DNA of 24,851 nt from NCBI GenBank assembly GCA_902826155.1, contig CADEDU010000029.1, positions 1 through 24,851 on the forward strand. The letters are read 5' to 3'. The DNA is from an uncultured beta proteobacterium (lineage in GTDB: Bacteria; Pseudomonadota; Gammaproteobacteria; Burkholderiales; SG8-39). The notes below the pieces were generated by a model, which was given only the letters and a program-made list of their open reading frames with translations, did not search any database and was not told where the DNA came from. Position 1 is the stretch's first letter; each line of letters opens with the position of its first letter. This document shows, one piece after another, positions 14,951 through 22,802 of the stretch. Both the position numbers and the translations under genes were made by a program.

Positions 14951-15976
14951 ATGTCGAATGCTCGATTCGTGCAATTGCTGGCTGCGATGGGCGCACTCAA
15001 GTGGTCGGCGGCCCTGCCCGGCGCCGACAAGAATGCCGCCGGGGCGAAACCCGGCGCCAATAGCGTGGCCGACTCGCTGCTCGATGCAGTGGTGAAGGTG
15101 AGCGCGGTGGCGTTGCCGAATGCGCGCTCCAACTCCTCGCTGGGACGCGAGCGTGAAGGCACCGGCGTCGTCATCGACGATGAAGGCCATGTTCTCACCA
15201 TCGGCTATCTGGTGATCGAGCCCGAGACGATCGAGTTGCGCACCGCCGACGAGCGCACCGTTCCAGCGCGGCTGGCGGGCTACGACCACTCGACCGGCTT
15301 CGCGCTGCTGAAGGCCGAAGCACCGCTCAACATCGGTCCGATCACGCTCGGCGATTCGGCCAAGCTCGACGAGCAGGAACCGGTGCTGGTGCTGCCGTAC
15401 AACGCCGCCGAGTCGGCGAGTCTCGCCAACGTGGTGTCGAAGCGCCGCTTCAGCGGCAGCTGGGAATACATGCTCGACACCGCAATCTTCACTACTCCGC
15501 CGACGCTCACCTGGGCAGGGGCCGCGCTGCTCAACCGCGATCTCAAGCTGGTCGGCCTGGGTTCGCTGTTCGTCGGTGACGCCAAGGGCGGCGGTGAATC
15601 GACCCCGGGCAACATGTTCGTACCGATCGACATCCTCAAACCGATCCTCGACGACCTGCTCAACATCGGGCGGCGCTCGGGCCTGCAGCGGCCATGGCTG
15701 GGCATGGCGACCGAAGAGGTCATCGGCCGGGTGTTCGTGACGCGCGTGTCCACCGACAGCCCGGCGGCGAAGGCGGGCATTCGACCGACCGACATCGTGC
15801 TGGGCGTCGGCGGCGAGGCGGTTCGCTCGCAGGTCGAGTTCTATCGCAAGGTATGGGGCCTGGGCGCGGCAGGTGTCGAAGTGCCGCTGCGCGTGCTGCA
15901 GGGCATGGAGATCAACGAAGTGCGCGTCCGCTCGATCGACCGCATGCAGTACTTCCGCGGCCGGCCGCTGCACTGA
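14951..15976 (+). CDS. HtrA/DegP-like PDZ protein with substituted catalytic triad (pseudoprotease)
   Basis: This 341-residue protein has the HtrA layout: a trypsin-like double barrel (about residues 40-235, beginning with GTGVVIDDEGHVLT at 70-83) and one PDZ domain (about 248-325, PWLGMATEEVIGRVFVTRV then SPAAKAGIRPTDIVLGVGG). By eye-alignment with DegP all three catalytic positions are changed. His of LTNNHVI falls on Y86 (LTIGYLVI), Asp of the SDIALL stretch on G116 (STGFALLKA), and Ser of GNSGGALVN on A189 (WAGAALLN). It is therefore probably not a peptidase and may act as a peptide-binding or regulatory protein. The ATG at 14951 was chosen for position; an in-frame ATG at 14906 is possible. 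The N-terminus is only moderately hydrophobic, so export is uncertain. Confidence 0.85.
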   Translation: MSNARFVQLLAAMGALKWSAALPGADKNAAGAKPGANSVADSLLDAVVKVSAVALPNARSNSSLGREREGTGVVIDDEGHVLTIGYLVIEPETIELRTADERTVPARLAGYDHSTGFALLKAEAPLNIGPITLGDSAKLDEQEPVLVLPYNAAESASLANVVSKRRFSGSWEYMLDTAIFTTPPTLTWAGAALLNRDLKLVGLGSLFVGDAKGGGESTPGNMFVPIDILKPILDDLLNIGRRSGLQRPWLGMATEEVIGRVFVTRVSTDSPAAKAGIRPTDIVLGVGGEAVRSQVEFYRKVWGLGAAGVEVPLRVLQGMEINEVRVRSIDRMQYFRGRPLH

Positions 15977-16005
15977 TCGCGCCGCGCCGGCGTTGTTGCA
16001 CAGCG

Positions 16006-16758
16006 CTACTGCAGTAGTCCGCGCACGATCAGCGACGCGCCAATCACCAGCAACAGCAGCACGATCGTGCGCGCGAGCGTGGTCCGATCGATGCGGTCGA
16101 ACACGCGCGAGCCCAGGCGCAGCCCGAGCATCGCCGCGGGCACCGTGACCAGTGCCGCGATCAACACGTCCTGCTTGAGCAGCATGCCGGCGATGCTGTA
16201 ACTGATCACGCGCAGCGTGATGCTCACCACAGAGCAGGCGAACAGCGTGGCGCGAAACGCCTCCTTCGACACCGGCCGGTGCGACAGGTAGATCGCATAG
16301 GGCGGACCGCCGGCGCCGAACAGCGTGCCACTCAATCCGCCGCAGACCCCCGCGACGTACGCCCAACCGCGAGACACGATCCGCATCTCGCCGCGCGCAG
16401 CCAATGCGTAGAGCGCGTAGCCGAATACGAAGCAGCCCAGCGCGAGCAACGCACCTGAGCGCGGCAGATGGAACAGCAGCGTCGTGCCAAGCGCCGTGCC
16501 GATGATCATGGTCGATGCCATGCGCAGCCATTCGCTCTTGACCATGTCGCGCCGGCTGGAGAAACCCACGCGCAGCGCGTTGGTCCAGTCCACCAGCGCG
16601 AACACCGCGAGCGCGAACGGCAGCGGCACCACGAAACTGGCCAGCGGGATGGTGACCAACGCCGAGCCGAAACCGGTCACGCCATAGAGGAAAGCACCGA
16701 GCAGCGCGATCGGCGCGAGCGCAAGATAGGCAAGCCAGCCTGGGTCAGGGACAATCAA
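16006..16758 (-). CDS. Sulfite exporter TauE/SafE family membrane protein
   Basis: This protein of about 250 residues has 7-8 hydrophobic segments and the glycine-rich patterns of the TauE/SafE family: GAFLYGVTGFGSALVTIPL near residue 15 and AGVCGGLSGTLFGAGGPPYAIYL around the middle, the two repeat signatures of the family. Members export sulfite, sulfoacetate or other organic anions, and the substrate here is unknown. No in-frame ATG or GTG lies near the first helix. I chose the TTG at 16756-16758, 7 nt after the dehydrogenase stop, which gives LIVPDPGWLAYLALAPIALL. The frame stays open upstream inside the dehydrogenase gene, but that part is not family-like. Likely the last gene of the 20406-16006 operon. 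Confidence 0.85.
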   Translation of the reverse strand: MIVPDPGWLAYLALAPIALLGAFLYGVTGFGSALVTIPLASFVVPLPFALAVFALVDWTNALRVGFSSRRDMVKSEWLRMASTMIIGTALGTTLLFHLPRSGALLALGCFVFGYALYALAARGEMRIVSRGWAYVAGVCGGLSGTLFGAGGPPYAIYLSHRPVSKEAFRATLFACSVVSITLRVISYSIAGMLLKQDVLIAALVTVPAAMLGLRLGSRVFDRIDRTTLARTIVLLLLVIGASLIVRGLLQ

Positions 16759-16765
16759 CGACGCA

Positions 16766-19753
16766 TCACGGCAAGGCCATCGCCAGGATCTGCGCCACGT
16801 GACGCGCTTCGCGGTCGGCGCCGTCGGCGATCTGATGGCGGCAGCTGGTGCCGTCGGCAACGATCAGCGTGCCCGGATCGGCCTTGCGCACCGCGGGCAA
16901 CAGCGCGGCCTCAGCCATCGCCATCGACACGTCGTAGTGCTTGGCTTCGTAGCCGAACGCGCCGGCCATGCCGCAGCAACTGGACTGGATGTGCTCGACC
17001 TTCAGATCGGGAATCCAGCGCAGCACCCGCTCCACTGCCGACATCGCATCGAACGCCTTCTGATGGCAATGACCGTGCACCAGCACGCGCTTCTCCGGTA
17101 TCGACGCCCAGGTCATCTTCAATCGACCAGCATCGAACTCGCGCGCCAGGAATTCCTCGAACAGCATCGCCTGCCTGGCGACCAGCTCGGCGTCGGGACC
17201 CAACTCCAGCGCCAGGTACTCGTCGCGCAGCGTCAGCAGGCATGACGGTTCCAGCCCGACGATCGGAATACCCAGCGCGGCGTAGTGCGCCAGCGCGTCC
17301 ACCGTGCGACGCGCTTCGAGCCGCGCCTCCTCGACCATGCCCACCGACAGAAACGTGCGGCCACAGCACAGGGGCCGGCGCCCCACGGTCGATCGCGCCA
17401 CGTGCACCGCGTAGCCCGCTGCCTCGAGCACCCGCGTGGCGGCGCGCAGGTTCTCTGCCTCGAAGTAGTTGTTGAACGTGTCGGCGAACAGCACGACTTC
17501 GGCGGTCTGGCGCGCCACGCGCTCGGCCGCGGCATCGGCGAGAAAGGTGCGCGAGCGCCAGATCGGCAGCGAGCGCAGCGCCGAGAAACCGAACCAGCGC
17601 TCACCCAGATTGGCGAGCCACGGATTGCGATTGCGCGCGTTGAGCAGTGCCGCGATGCGCCGCGCGTACGGCGCGTAGTGCGGCAGATGCGCGATCAGCT
17701 TGTCTTTCCAGCTGTAGCCGTGCTGACGGTGGTAGTGGTGCAGCACCTCGATTTTCATGCGCGCCATGTCGACGCCGGTGGGGCATTCGCGCTTGCAGCC
17801 CTTGCAGCCCACGCACAGGTCCATCGCCTCGCGCACCGCTTCGGCGGTGAGGCCTTCGGCTCCGAGCTGACCAGAAAGCGCCAGCCGCAGCGTGTTCGCG
17901 CGTCCGCGGGTGAGATGTTGCTCGTCGCGCGTGGCGCGGAACGACGGACACATCGTGCCCGCATCGAACTTGCGGCAGTGGCCGTTGTTGTTGCACATCT
18001 CCACGGCCGCTGCGAAGCCACCTGCACCGTCGGCGCGATCGCCCGCATCCCACTCGGACCAGTCCAGCGCAGTCGCGATCGGCTGCGACCGGTAGCCCGG
18101 CTTGAAGCGCATCAGCGTGCGATCGTCCTGGCGCGGCGGATCGATGATCTTGCCCGGATTGAGCAGCCCCTTCGGATCGAACAGCGCCTTGATCTCACCG
18201 AGCGCGGCGGTCAGTCGCGTGCCGATGATCGGCTCGATCCACTGCGAGCGCACCAGGCCGTCGCCATGCTCGCCGGAGTACGCGCCCTTGTATTCACGCA
18301 CCAGCTCGCACGCTTCGGCGGCGATGGCCGCAAGTTGCGCGGCGCCCTCGCCTTTCATGTTCAGCACCGGCCGCACGTGCAAGGTGCCGACCGAGGCGTG
18401 CGCGTACCAGGTGCCGCGCGTGCCGTGCTTGTCGAATACTTCGGTGAGCCGCCGCGTGTACTCGGCCAGGTGTTCGAGCGGCACTGCGCAGTCTTCGATG
18501 AACGAGACCGGTTTGCCCTCGCCCTTCATCGACATCATGATGTTGAGGCCGGCCTTGCGCACCTCCCAGATCGCCTTCTGCAGCGCCTCGTCGGTGACTT
18601 CGACGACGCTGCCGGGCAGCCCGAGATCGGCCATCAGCTCGACCAGGCGCTTGAGCTTGCGCACCTGCTCGGCCTTGTCGTCGCCGGCGAACTCCACCAG
18701 CAGGATCGCCTCGGGCTCGCCGCGCACCGCCTGGTCGACGATCTTGCGGAACGCCGGATTGCCGCGCGCCAGATCGATCATCGTGCGATCGACGAGTTCG
18801 ACCGCATCGGGATCGAGCCTGACGATGTGCTGCGGCGCCTGCATTGCCTGATAGAACGAAGCGAAGTGGCAGATGCCGAGCGTCTTGGCCGCAGGTAGCG
18901 GCGAGAGCTTGAGGTGCAGCCGACTGGAGTAGGCGAGTGTGCCCTCCGAGCCGACCAGCAGATGCGCGAGATTGTGTGGCGCCATCTCGCTGTCGAGGCG
19001 GCCGGGCTGGATCATGTCGAGGTTGTAGCCCTGCACCCGGCGCAGCACCTTGGGCCAGCGCGCGGCGATCTCGTCGGCCTCGCGGTGCACGATCGCGTGC
19101 ACCGCGGCGATCAGCTCGCCATAGGGCGACGGTTGCGATGCGATGTCGCTGCTCGGACCGAAGCGGTACTGCGCGCCGCTCGCCAAAACGGCGTCGACGC
19201 CCAGCACGTTGTGCACCATGTTGCCGTAGCGGATCGAGCGCGAGCCGCACGAGTTGTTGCCGGCCATGCCGCCGATGGTCGCCTGCGCGCTGGTCGACAC
19301 ATCCACCGGAAACCACAGCCCGGCACGGCGCAACTGCGCGTTGAGCTGATCGAGCACCATGCCCGGTTCGACCACGCAGGTCTGCGACTCCACGTCGAGC
19401 GCGAGCAGCTGATTCAGGTGCTTGGAGTTGTCGATGACCAGCGCGGCACCGACGGTCTGTCCGCATTGCGAGGTGCCCGCACCACGCGGCAGCACCGGCA
19501 CGCCTTCTTCGATGGCGATCTGCATCGCCACGCGCGCCGCCTCCGCGTTGCGCGGAACGACCACGCCGACCGGCTCGACCTGGTAGATCGATGCGTCGGT
19601 CGAGTAGCGCCCGCGGCTCGCGCGATCGAACAGCACTTCGCCGTCGACCTCGCGGCGCAACCGCGCGGCGAGCGCCGAATCACCGATGCGCGGATGGAAC
19701 GCGACTGTGAAGGTGCGCGGCGTGCTGCGCGAGTCGGCGCCGTCCAAGGTCAC
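16766..19753 (-). CDS. FAD- and Fe-S-binding dehydrogenase (D-lactate/D-2-hydroxyglutarate dehydrogenase type, YdiJ-like)
   Basis: This 995-residue fusion has an N-terminal PCMH-type FAD-binding domain (PRGAGTSQCGQT at 89-100; GGMAGNNSCGSRSIRYGN in the second FAD loop), an FAD-linked oxidase C-terminal domain, and an Fe-S/CCG module. Cysteines for iron-sulfur clusters occur at C587, C593, C602 (CNNNGHCRKFDAGTMCP) and at C647, C650, C653, C657 (CVGCKGCKRECP); CCG motifs stand at C796-C797 and C926-C927. Length and order match the YdiJ-type D-2-hydroxyglutarate dehydrogenases and related D-2-hydroxyacid dehydrogenases that donate electrons to the respiratory chain. The GTG start overlaps the stop of the DsbA-like gene as GTGA. 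The exact substrate cannot be settled from sequence alone. Confidence 0.9.
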   Translation of the reverse strand: MTLDGADSRSTPRTFTVAFHPRIGDSALAARLRREVDGEVLFDRASRGRYSTDASIYQVEPVGVVVPRNAEAARVAMQIAIEEGVPVLPRGAGTSQCGQTVGAALVIDNSKHLNQLLALDVESQTCVVEPGMVLDQLNAQLRRAGLWFPVDVSTSAQATIGGMAGNNSCGSRSIRYGNMVHNVLGVDAVLASGAQYRFGPSSDIASQPSPYGELIAAVHAIVHREADEIAARWPKVLRRVQGYNLDMIQPGRLDSEMAPHNLAHLLVGSEGTLAYSSRLHLKLSPLPAAKTLGICHFASFYQAMQAPQHIVRLDPDAVELVDRTMIDLARGNPAFRKIVDQAVRGEPEAILLVEFAGDDKAEQVRKLKRLVELMADLGLPGSVVEVTDEALQKAIWEVRKAGLNIMMSMKGEGKPVSFIEDCAVPLEHLAEYTRRLTEVFDKHGTRGTWYAHASVGTLHVRPVLNMKGEGAAQLAAIAAEACELVREYKGAYSGEHGDGLVRSQWIEPIIGTRLTAALGEIKALFDPKGLLNPGKIIDPPRQDDRTLMRFKPGYRSQPIATALDWSEWDAGDRADGAGGFAAAVEMCNNNGHCRKFDAGTMCPSFRATRDEQHLTRGRANTLRLALSGQLGAEGLTAEAVREAMDLCVGCKGCKRECPTGVDMARMKIEVLHHYHRQHGYSWKDKLIAHLPHYAPYARRIAALLNARNRNPWLANLGERWFGFSALRSLPIWRSRTFLADAAAERVARQTAEVVLFADTFNNYFEAENLRAATRVLEAAGYAVHVARSTVGRRPLCCGRTFLSVGMVEEARLEARRTVDALAHYAALGIPIVGLEPSCLLTLRDEYLALELGPDAELVARQAMLFEEFLAREFDAGRLKMTWASIPEKRVLVHGHCHQKAFDAMSAVERVLRWIPDLKVEHIQSSCCGMAGAFGYEAKHYDVSMAMAEAALLPAVRKADPGTLIVADGTSCRHQIADGADREARHVAQILAMALP

Positions 19754-20406
19754 TGCGCTCCGGCGGGCTCGGCGAGCGACTGCTCCATCGCCGAGAGCAG
19801 CACCTCGGGATCATGCGCACCCGACACCGCGACGCGCTGATTGAAGATGAAGAAGGGCACGCCCTGAACGCCGATCTGACGCGCTTGCTCTTCCGATTGC
19901 GCCACCAGATCGCGCAATTGCGGATCGGCGAGCGCGGTCCTCACGTCGGCTTCCGGCAGGCCGGCATCGGTGGCGATGCCCGCCAGCGTCTGCTCATCGG
20001 TGAGATCGCGCGCATCGAGGAAGTACGCGCGCAGGATCGCCTCCTTCACCTGGTCCTGGATGCCGTGTTTTCCGGCGAGCGCGATCAGGCTGTGCGCGGC
20101 GAGCGTGTTCGGCTGGCGCTCGATGCGATCGAACTGAAACTCGATGCCGACGGTCTGGCCGACCGTCTTCACCCGCTCGTAGGTGTTGCCGCCGCGCGGC
20201 CCGAATTTGCGCGCGATGTACTCCTGGCGCGGCATGCCCTCGGCCGGCATGTCGGGATTCAGCTGAAACGGATGCCAGCTCACCACCGGCGCCTCGGCCT
20301 GCGGGTGCTTTTCGCGGTACAGCTCCAGCGCGCGCTCCAGCTTGCGCTTGCCGATGAAGCACCACGGGCAGACGACGTCGGAGACGACATCGATGGAGAG
20401 GGTCAT
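19750..20406 (-). CDS. DsbA family oxidoreductase, FrnE-like
   Basis: This 218-residue protein has a thioredoxin fold with CPWC at residues 13-16 directly after the first strand (LSIDVVSDVVCPWCFIGKRKLERAL) and a cis-proline region GVQGVPFFIFNQRVAVSGAH near the end. The pattern and lack of a signal peptide match the cytoplasmic FrnE/2-hydroxychromene-2-carboxylate isomerase-like group of DsbA proteins. The ATG at 20404-20406 has CGGAGCG upstream and was preferred over an upstream in-frame start 30 nt earlier. It is the first gene of the minus-strand operon with the FAD/Fe-S dehydrogenase. A role in redox protection or as a glutathione-linked enzyme is possible but not shown. Confidence 0.9.
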   Translation of the reverse strand: MTLSIDVVSDVVCPWCFIGKRKLERALELYREKHPQAEAPVVSWHPFQLNPDMPAEGMPRQEYIARKFGPRGGNTYERVKTVGQTVGIEFQFDRIERQPNTLAAHSLIALAGKHGIQDQVKEAILRAYFLDARDLTDEQTLAGIATDAGLPEADVRTALADPQLRDLVAQSEEQARQIGVQGVPFFIFNQRVAVSGAHDPEVLLSAMEQSLAEPAGAQ

Positions 20407-20626
20407 GGTGCGCTCCGGTGAGGGGATGACTTGCAATGATACCCGCGCGCTTTGCCGCCTCCGTTGGGCGCTGCGCAGGGCGTGGCGGGCTGGCCTCCGG
20501 ACGATTCGACTTCACCGTCCTCTCCTCTTCACCCAAACACCAAAACACCGTCCCCGGCCGCGTCGGATTGCGTTGCGCTTGACGGGCATCAACGCGCGCT
20601 CGCGCGAAGTTGAGCCGCGCCCGGCT

Positions 20627-20642
20627 TTGGCATACCGTACGC
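20627..20642 (+). promoter_or_regulatory. Possible sigma-54-like promoter upstream of the aminotransferase
   Basis: The sequence TTGGCATACCGTACGC has the GG-N10-GC spacing of sigma-54 promoters and a good -24 half (TTGGCAT), but the -12 half reads ACGC instead of TTGC. It ends 29 bp before the start of the serine-glyoxylate aminotransferase. No sigma-54 activator gene is visible. The remaining gap (20407-20671) shows no gene; a TTGACG at 20579-20584 has no matching -10. Confidence 0.25.
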
Positions 20643-20671
20643 GACCGCCCTTCGCCGATCGAGATTGAGCC

Positions 20672-21871
20672 ATGAGCTTTCGCAGCGGCCGCCACTTTCT
20701 GCAGATTCCCGGTCCCACCAACGTGCCCGATCGGGTGCTGCGCGCCATCGCTCGCGCCACGATCGACCATCGCGGGCCTGAGTTCGGCGAGCTGGGGCGC
20801 GAAGTCCTTGCCGGCCTCAAGACCGTCTTCCAGACCAAGGCGCCGGTGATCATCTATCCCGCCTCGGGTACCGGCGCGTGGGAAGCGGCGCTCGTCAACA
20901 CGCTTTCGCCAGGCGATCTGGTGTTGATGGTCGAGACCGGTCAGTTCGCCACGCTGTGGAACAAGATGGCCACCAAGCTGGGCGTGCGCACCGAGTTCCT
21001 GACCACCGACTGGCGTCATGGCGCCGACCCGGCCGCGATCGAAGCGCGGCTACGGGAGGACAAGGCGCATGCGATCAAGGCGGTGTGCGTGGTGCACAAC
21101 GAAACCTCCACCGGCGTGGCCAGCCGCATTCACGCGGTGCGCAAGGCGATCGACGCGGCGGCCCATCCCGCGCTGTTCATGGTGGACACGATCTCCTCGC
21201 TCGGCTCGCTCGACTATCGCCATGACGAATGGGGTGTCGATGTCACGGTGGCTGGTTCGCAGAAAGGATTGATGCTGCCGCCGGGCCTGTCGTTCAACTG
21301 CGTGAGCGACAAGGCGCTCGCCGCCGCCAAGAGCGCGAAGCTGCCGCGTTCGTACTTCGGCTGGGACGAAATGCTGGCGGCGAACAAGAGCGGCTACTTT
21401 CCGTACACGCCGGCCACCAACCTGCTGTACGGCCTGGCCGAAGCGCTCGAGATGCTGCAGGAAGAGGGGTTGGCCAACGTGTTCGCGCGTCACGCATGCC
21501 ACGGTGAAGCGACGCGGCGCGCGGTGCGGGCGTGGGGCCTGGAGATCCTGTGCGCGAATCCGGATGAGTATTCGAACTCGCTCACCGCGGTGCTGATGCC
21601 CGCCGGCCACGATGCCGACAAGCTGCGCGAGATCATTCTCGAGGCGTACGACATGTCGCTTGGTACCGGACTGGGCAAGGTTGCCGGCAAGGTGTTCCGC
21701 ATCGGGCATCTGGGCGATTTCAACGATCTCACCTTGATGGGCACGCTGGCCGGCGTCGAGATGGGTCTTGCACTGGCCGGGGTGCCGCATCGCAAGGGCG
21801 GCGCGCAGGCGGCGATGGACTATCTGGCCGAATGCGCGGGGGCCGCCAAAGGCACGCGCAAGGCGGCGTAG
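20672..21871 (+). CDS. sgaA: Serine-glyoxylate aminotransferase (class V, PLP-dependent)
   Basis: This 399-residue protein follows the alanine/serine-glyoxylate aminotransferase family closely: FLQIPGPTNVPDRVLRAIARATIDHRGPEF at the N-terminus, YPASGTGAWEAALVNTLSPGD for cofactor phosphate binding at 62-82, VVHNETSTGVASRI near 140-153, VDTISSLGS at 171-179 and GSQKGLMLPPG with the PLP lysine at K198. It converts serine and glyoxylate to hydroxypyruvate and glycine, as in the serine cycle or glyoxylate assimilation. The gene is divergent from the DsbA-like gene and is followed 20 nt later by the crotonase. No hydroxypyruvate reductase, glycerate kinase or malyl-CoA lyase is visible here, so a full serine cycle is not shown. 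Confidence 0.93.
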   Translation: MSFRSGRHFLQIPGPTNVPDRVLRAIARATIDHRGPEFGELGREVLAGLKTVFQTKAPVIIYPASGTGAWEAALVNTLSPGDLVLMVETGQFATLWNKMATKLGVRTEFLTTDWRHGADPAAIEARLREDKAHAIKAVCVVHNETSTGVASRIHAVRKAIDAAAHPALFMVDTISSLGSLDYRHDEWGVDVTVAGSQKGLMLPPGLSFNCVSDKALAAAKSAKLPRSYFGWDEMLAANKSGYFPYTPATNLLYGLAEALEMLQEEGLANVFARHACHGEATRRAVRAWGLEILCANPDEYSNSLTAVLMPAGHDADKLREIILEAYDMSLGTGLGKVAGKVFRIGHLGDFNDLTLMGTLAGVEMGLALAGVPHRKGGAQAAMDYLAECAGAAKGTRKAA

Positions 21872-21891
21872 CGGATCGAACGGACACCACT

Positions 21892-22674
21892 GTGAGTACA
21901 CCTACCGTGCTGCTGGAGCGCGACGGCGCGATCGCCAGCGTCATTCTGTCCAACCCGGACAAGCTCAACGCGCTCACCAAGCCGATGTGGATGCGGCTGG
22001 GCGAGATCGTCCGCGCGCTCGAAGCCGACGACAGCGTGCGCTGCGTCGTGCTGCGCGGCGCGGGCGGCAAGGCGTTCGCCGCGGGGGCCGACATCTCCGA
22101 GTTCGCGCAGGTGCGCGCCAACGCGAAACAGGCCAAGCAATACGGCGAGGACATCGCCGGCACGATGCACGCGCTGGCCGGCTGCCGGCATCCGACGCTT
22201 GCGGTGATCGAAGGCGCCTGCGTTGGCGGCGGATTGGAAGTGGCGTCGCAGTGCGACATGCGCATCTGCGGCGAATCGTCGCGATTCGGTGTGCCGATCA
22301 AGAATCTCGGACTGGTGGTCGCGTACGCCGAGATGCAGGGACTCATCAACGTCGTCGGGCGCGCCACGGCGCTGGAGATTCTGCTCGAGGGCCGCATCTG
22401 GGGTGCGCGCGAAGCCTATGAGAAGCGGCTGGTCAATCGCGTCGTGCCCGACGACAAAGTAATCGAGGAAGGCTACGCCGCCGCACGGCGGATTGCAGAA
22501 GGCGCGCCCCTGGTGGCGCGCTGGCACAAGAAATTCGCGCAGCGCCTGGCCGATGCCCGGCCGATCACCGCTGCGGAAAATGACGAGAGCTACGCCTGCT
22601 TCGACACCGAAGACTTCCAGATCGGCGTGAAGGCGTTCCTCGCCAAGCAAAAGCCCGAGTTCAACGGGCGATAA
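21892..22674 (+). CDS. Enoyl-CoA hydratase/isomerase (crotonase) family protein
   Basis: This 260-residue protein has the crotonase fold: the oxyanion-hole stretch GKAFAAGADISEF at 59-71 and the second one EGACVGGGLEVASQCDMRI at 107-125. Of the two catalytic glutamates of classical hydratases, the one in GGGLE is present (E116). The one in the FGxPE motif is missing, since the sequence reads FGVPIKNLG with Ile136 at that place. The enzyme may therefore be an isomerase, decarboxylase, hydrolase or other crotonase activity on a CoA ester. The GTG at 21892 gives a compact N-terminus 20 nt after the aminotransferase; a longer start inside that gene is less likely. Confidence 0.88.
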   Translation: MSTPTVLLERDGAIASVILSNPDKLNALTKPMWMRLGEIVRALEADDSVRCVVLRGAGGKAFAAGADISEFAQVRANAKQAKQYGEDIAGTMHALAGCRHPTLAVIEGACVGGGLEVASQCDMRICGESSRFGVPIKNLGLVVAYAEMQGLINVVGRATALEILLEGRIWGAREAYEKRLVNRVVPDDKVIEEGYAAARRIAEGAPLVARWHKKFAQRLADARPITAAENDESYACFDTEDFQIGVKAFLAKQKPEFNGR

Positions 22675-22791
22675 GAGCAACCTCAGCGCGCGCAGGTCGA
22701 AGGTCGCGCCGGCGTCATCTGCTGCAGGCGGTCCCGGCCGAATCGTTTCGGCTATATTGGCCGCACGCAGTCTATCCAGACACACGAACCA

Positions 22792-22797
22792 AAGGAG
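22792..22797 (+). promoter_or_regulatory. Ribosome binding site AAGGAG for the SDR gene
   Basis: AAGGAG lies five bases before the ATG of the short-chain dehydrogenase gene, a near-ideal Shine-Dalgarno sequence. A TATATT hexamer at 22753-22758 could be a -10 box, but I see no convincing -35 at the right distance. The 128-nt gap after the crotonase gene may thus hold a separate promoter. Confidence 0.6.
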
Positions 22798-22802
22798 CGA
22801 GC

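Noticed and set aside
16006..16017. Perfect 12-bp palindrome CTACTGCAGTAG at the convergent HtrA-like/TauE junction
   Set aside because: It overlaps the TauE stop codon, has no loop suited to a terminator and no T-run, and is short enough to be chance.
14804..16531. A 575-codon open frame on the minus strand
   Set aside because: It is antisense to the HtrA-like gene and overlaps the TauE gene in another frame. The product is arginine- and histidine-rich without motifs.
17285..18898. A 537-codon open frame on the plus strand
   Set aside because: It is antisense to the FAD/Fe-S dehydrogenase, whose cofactor motifs are intact. No domain is visible.
22753..22758. TATATT as a -10 box for the SDR gene
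   Set aside because: No acceptable -35 hexamer is found 16-18 bp upstream, so I did not list it as a separate promoter.
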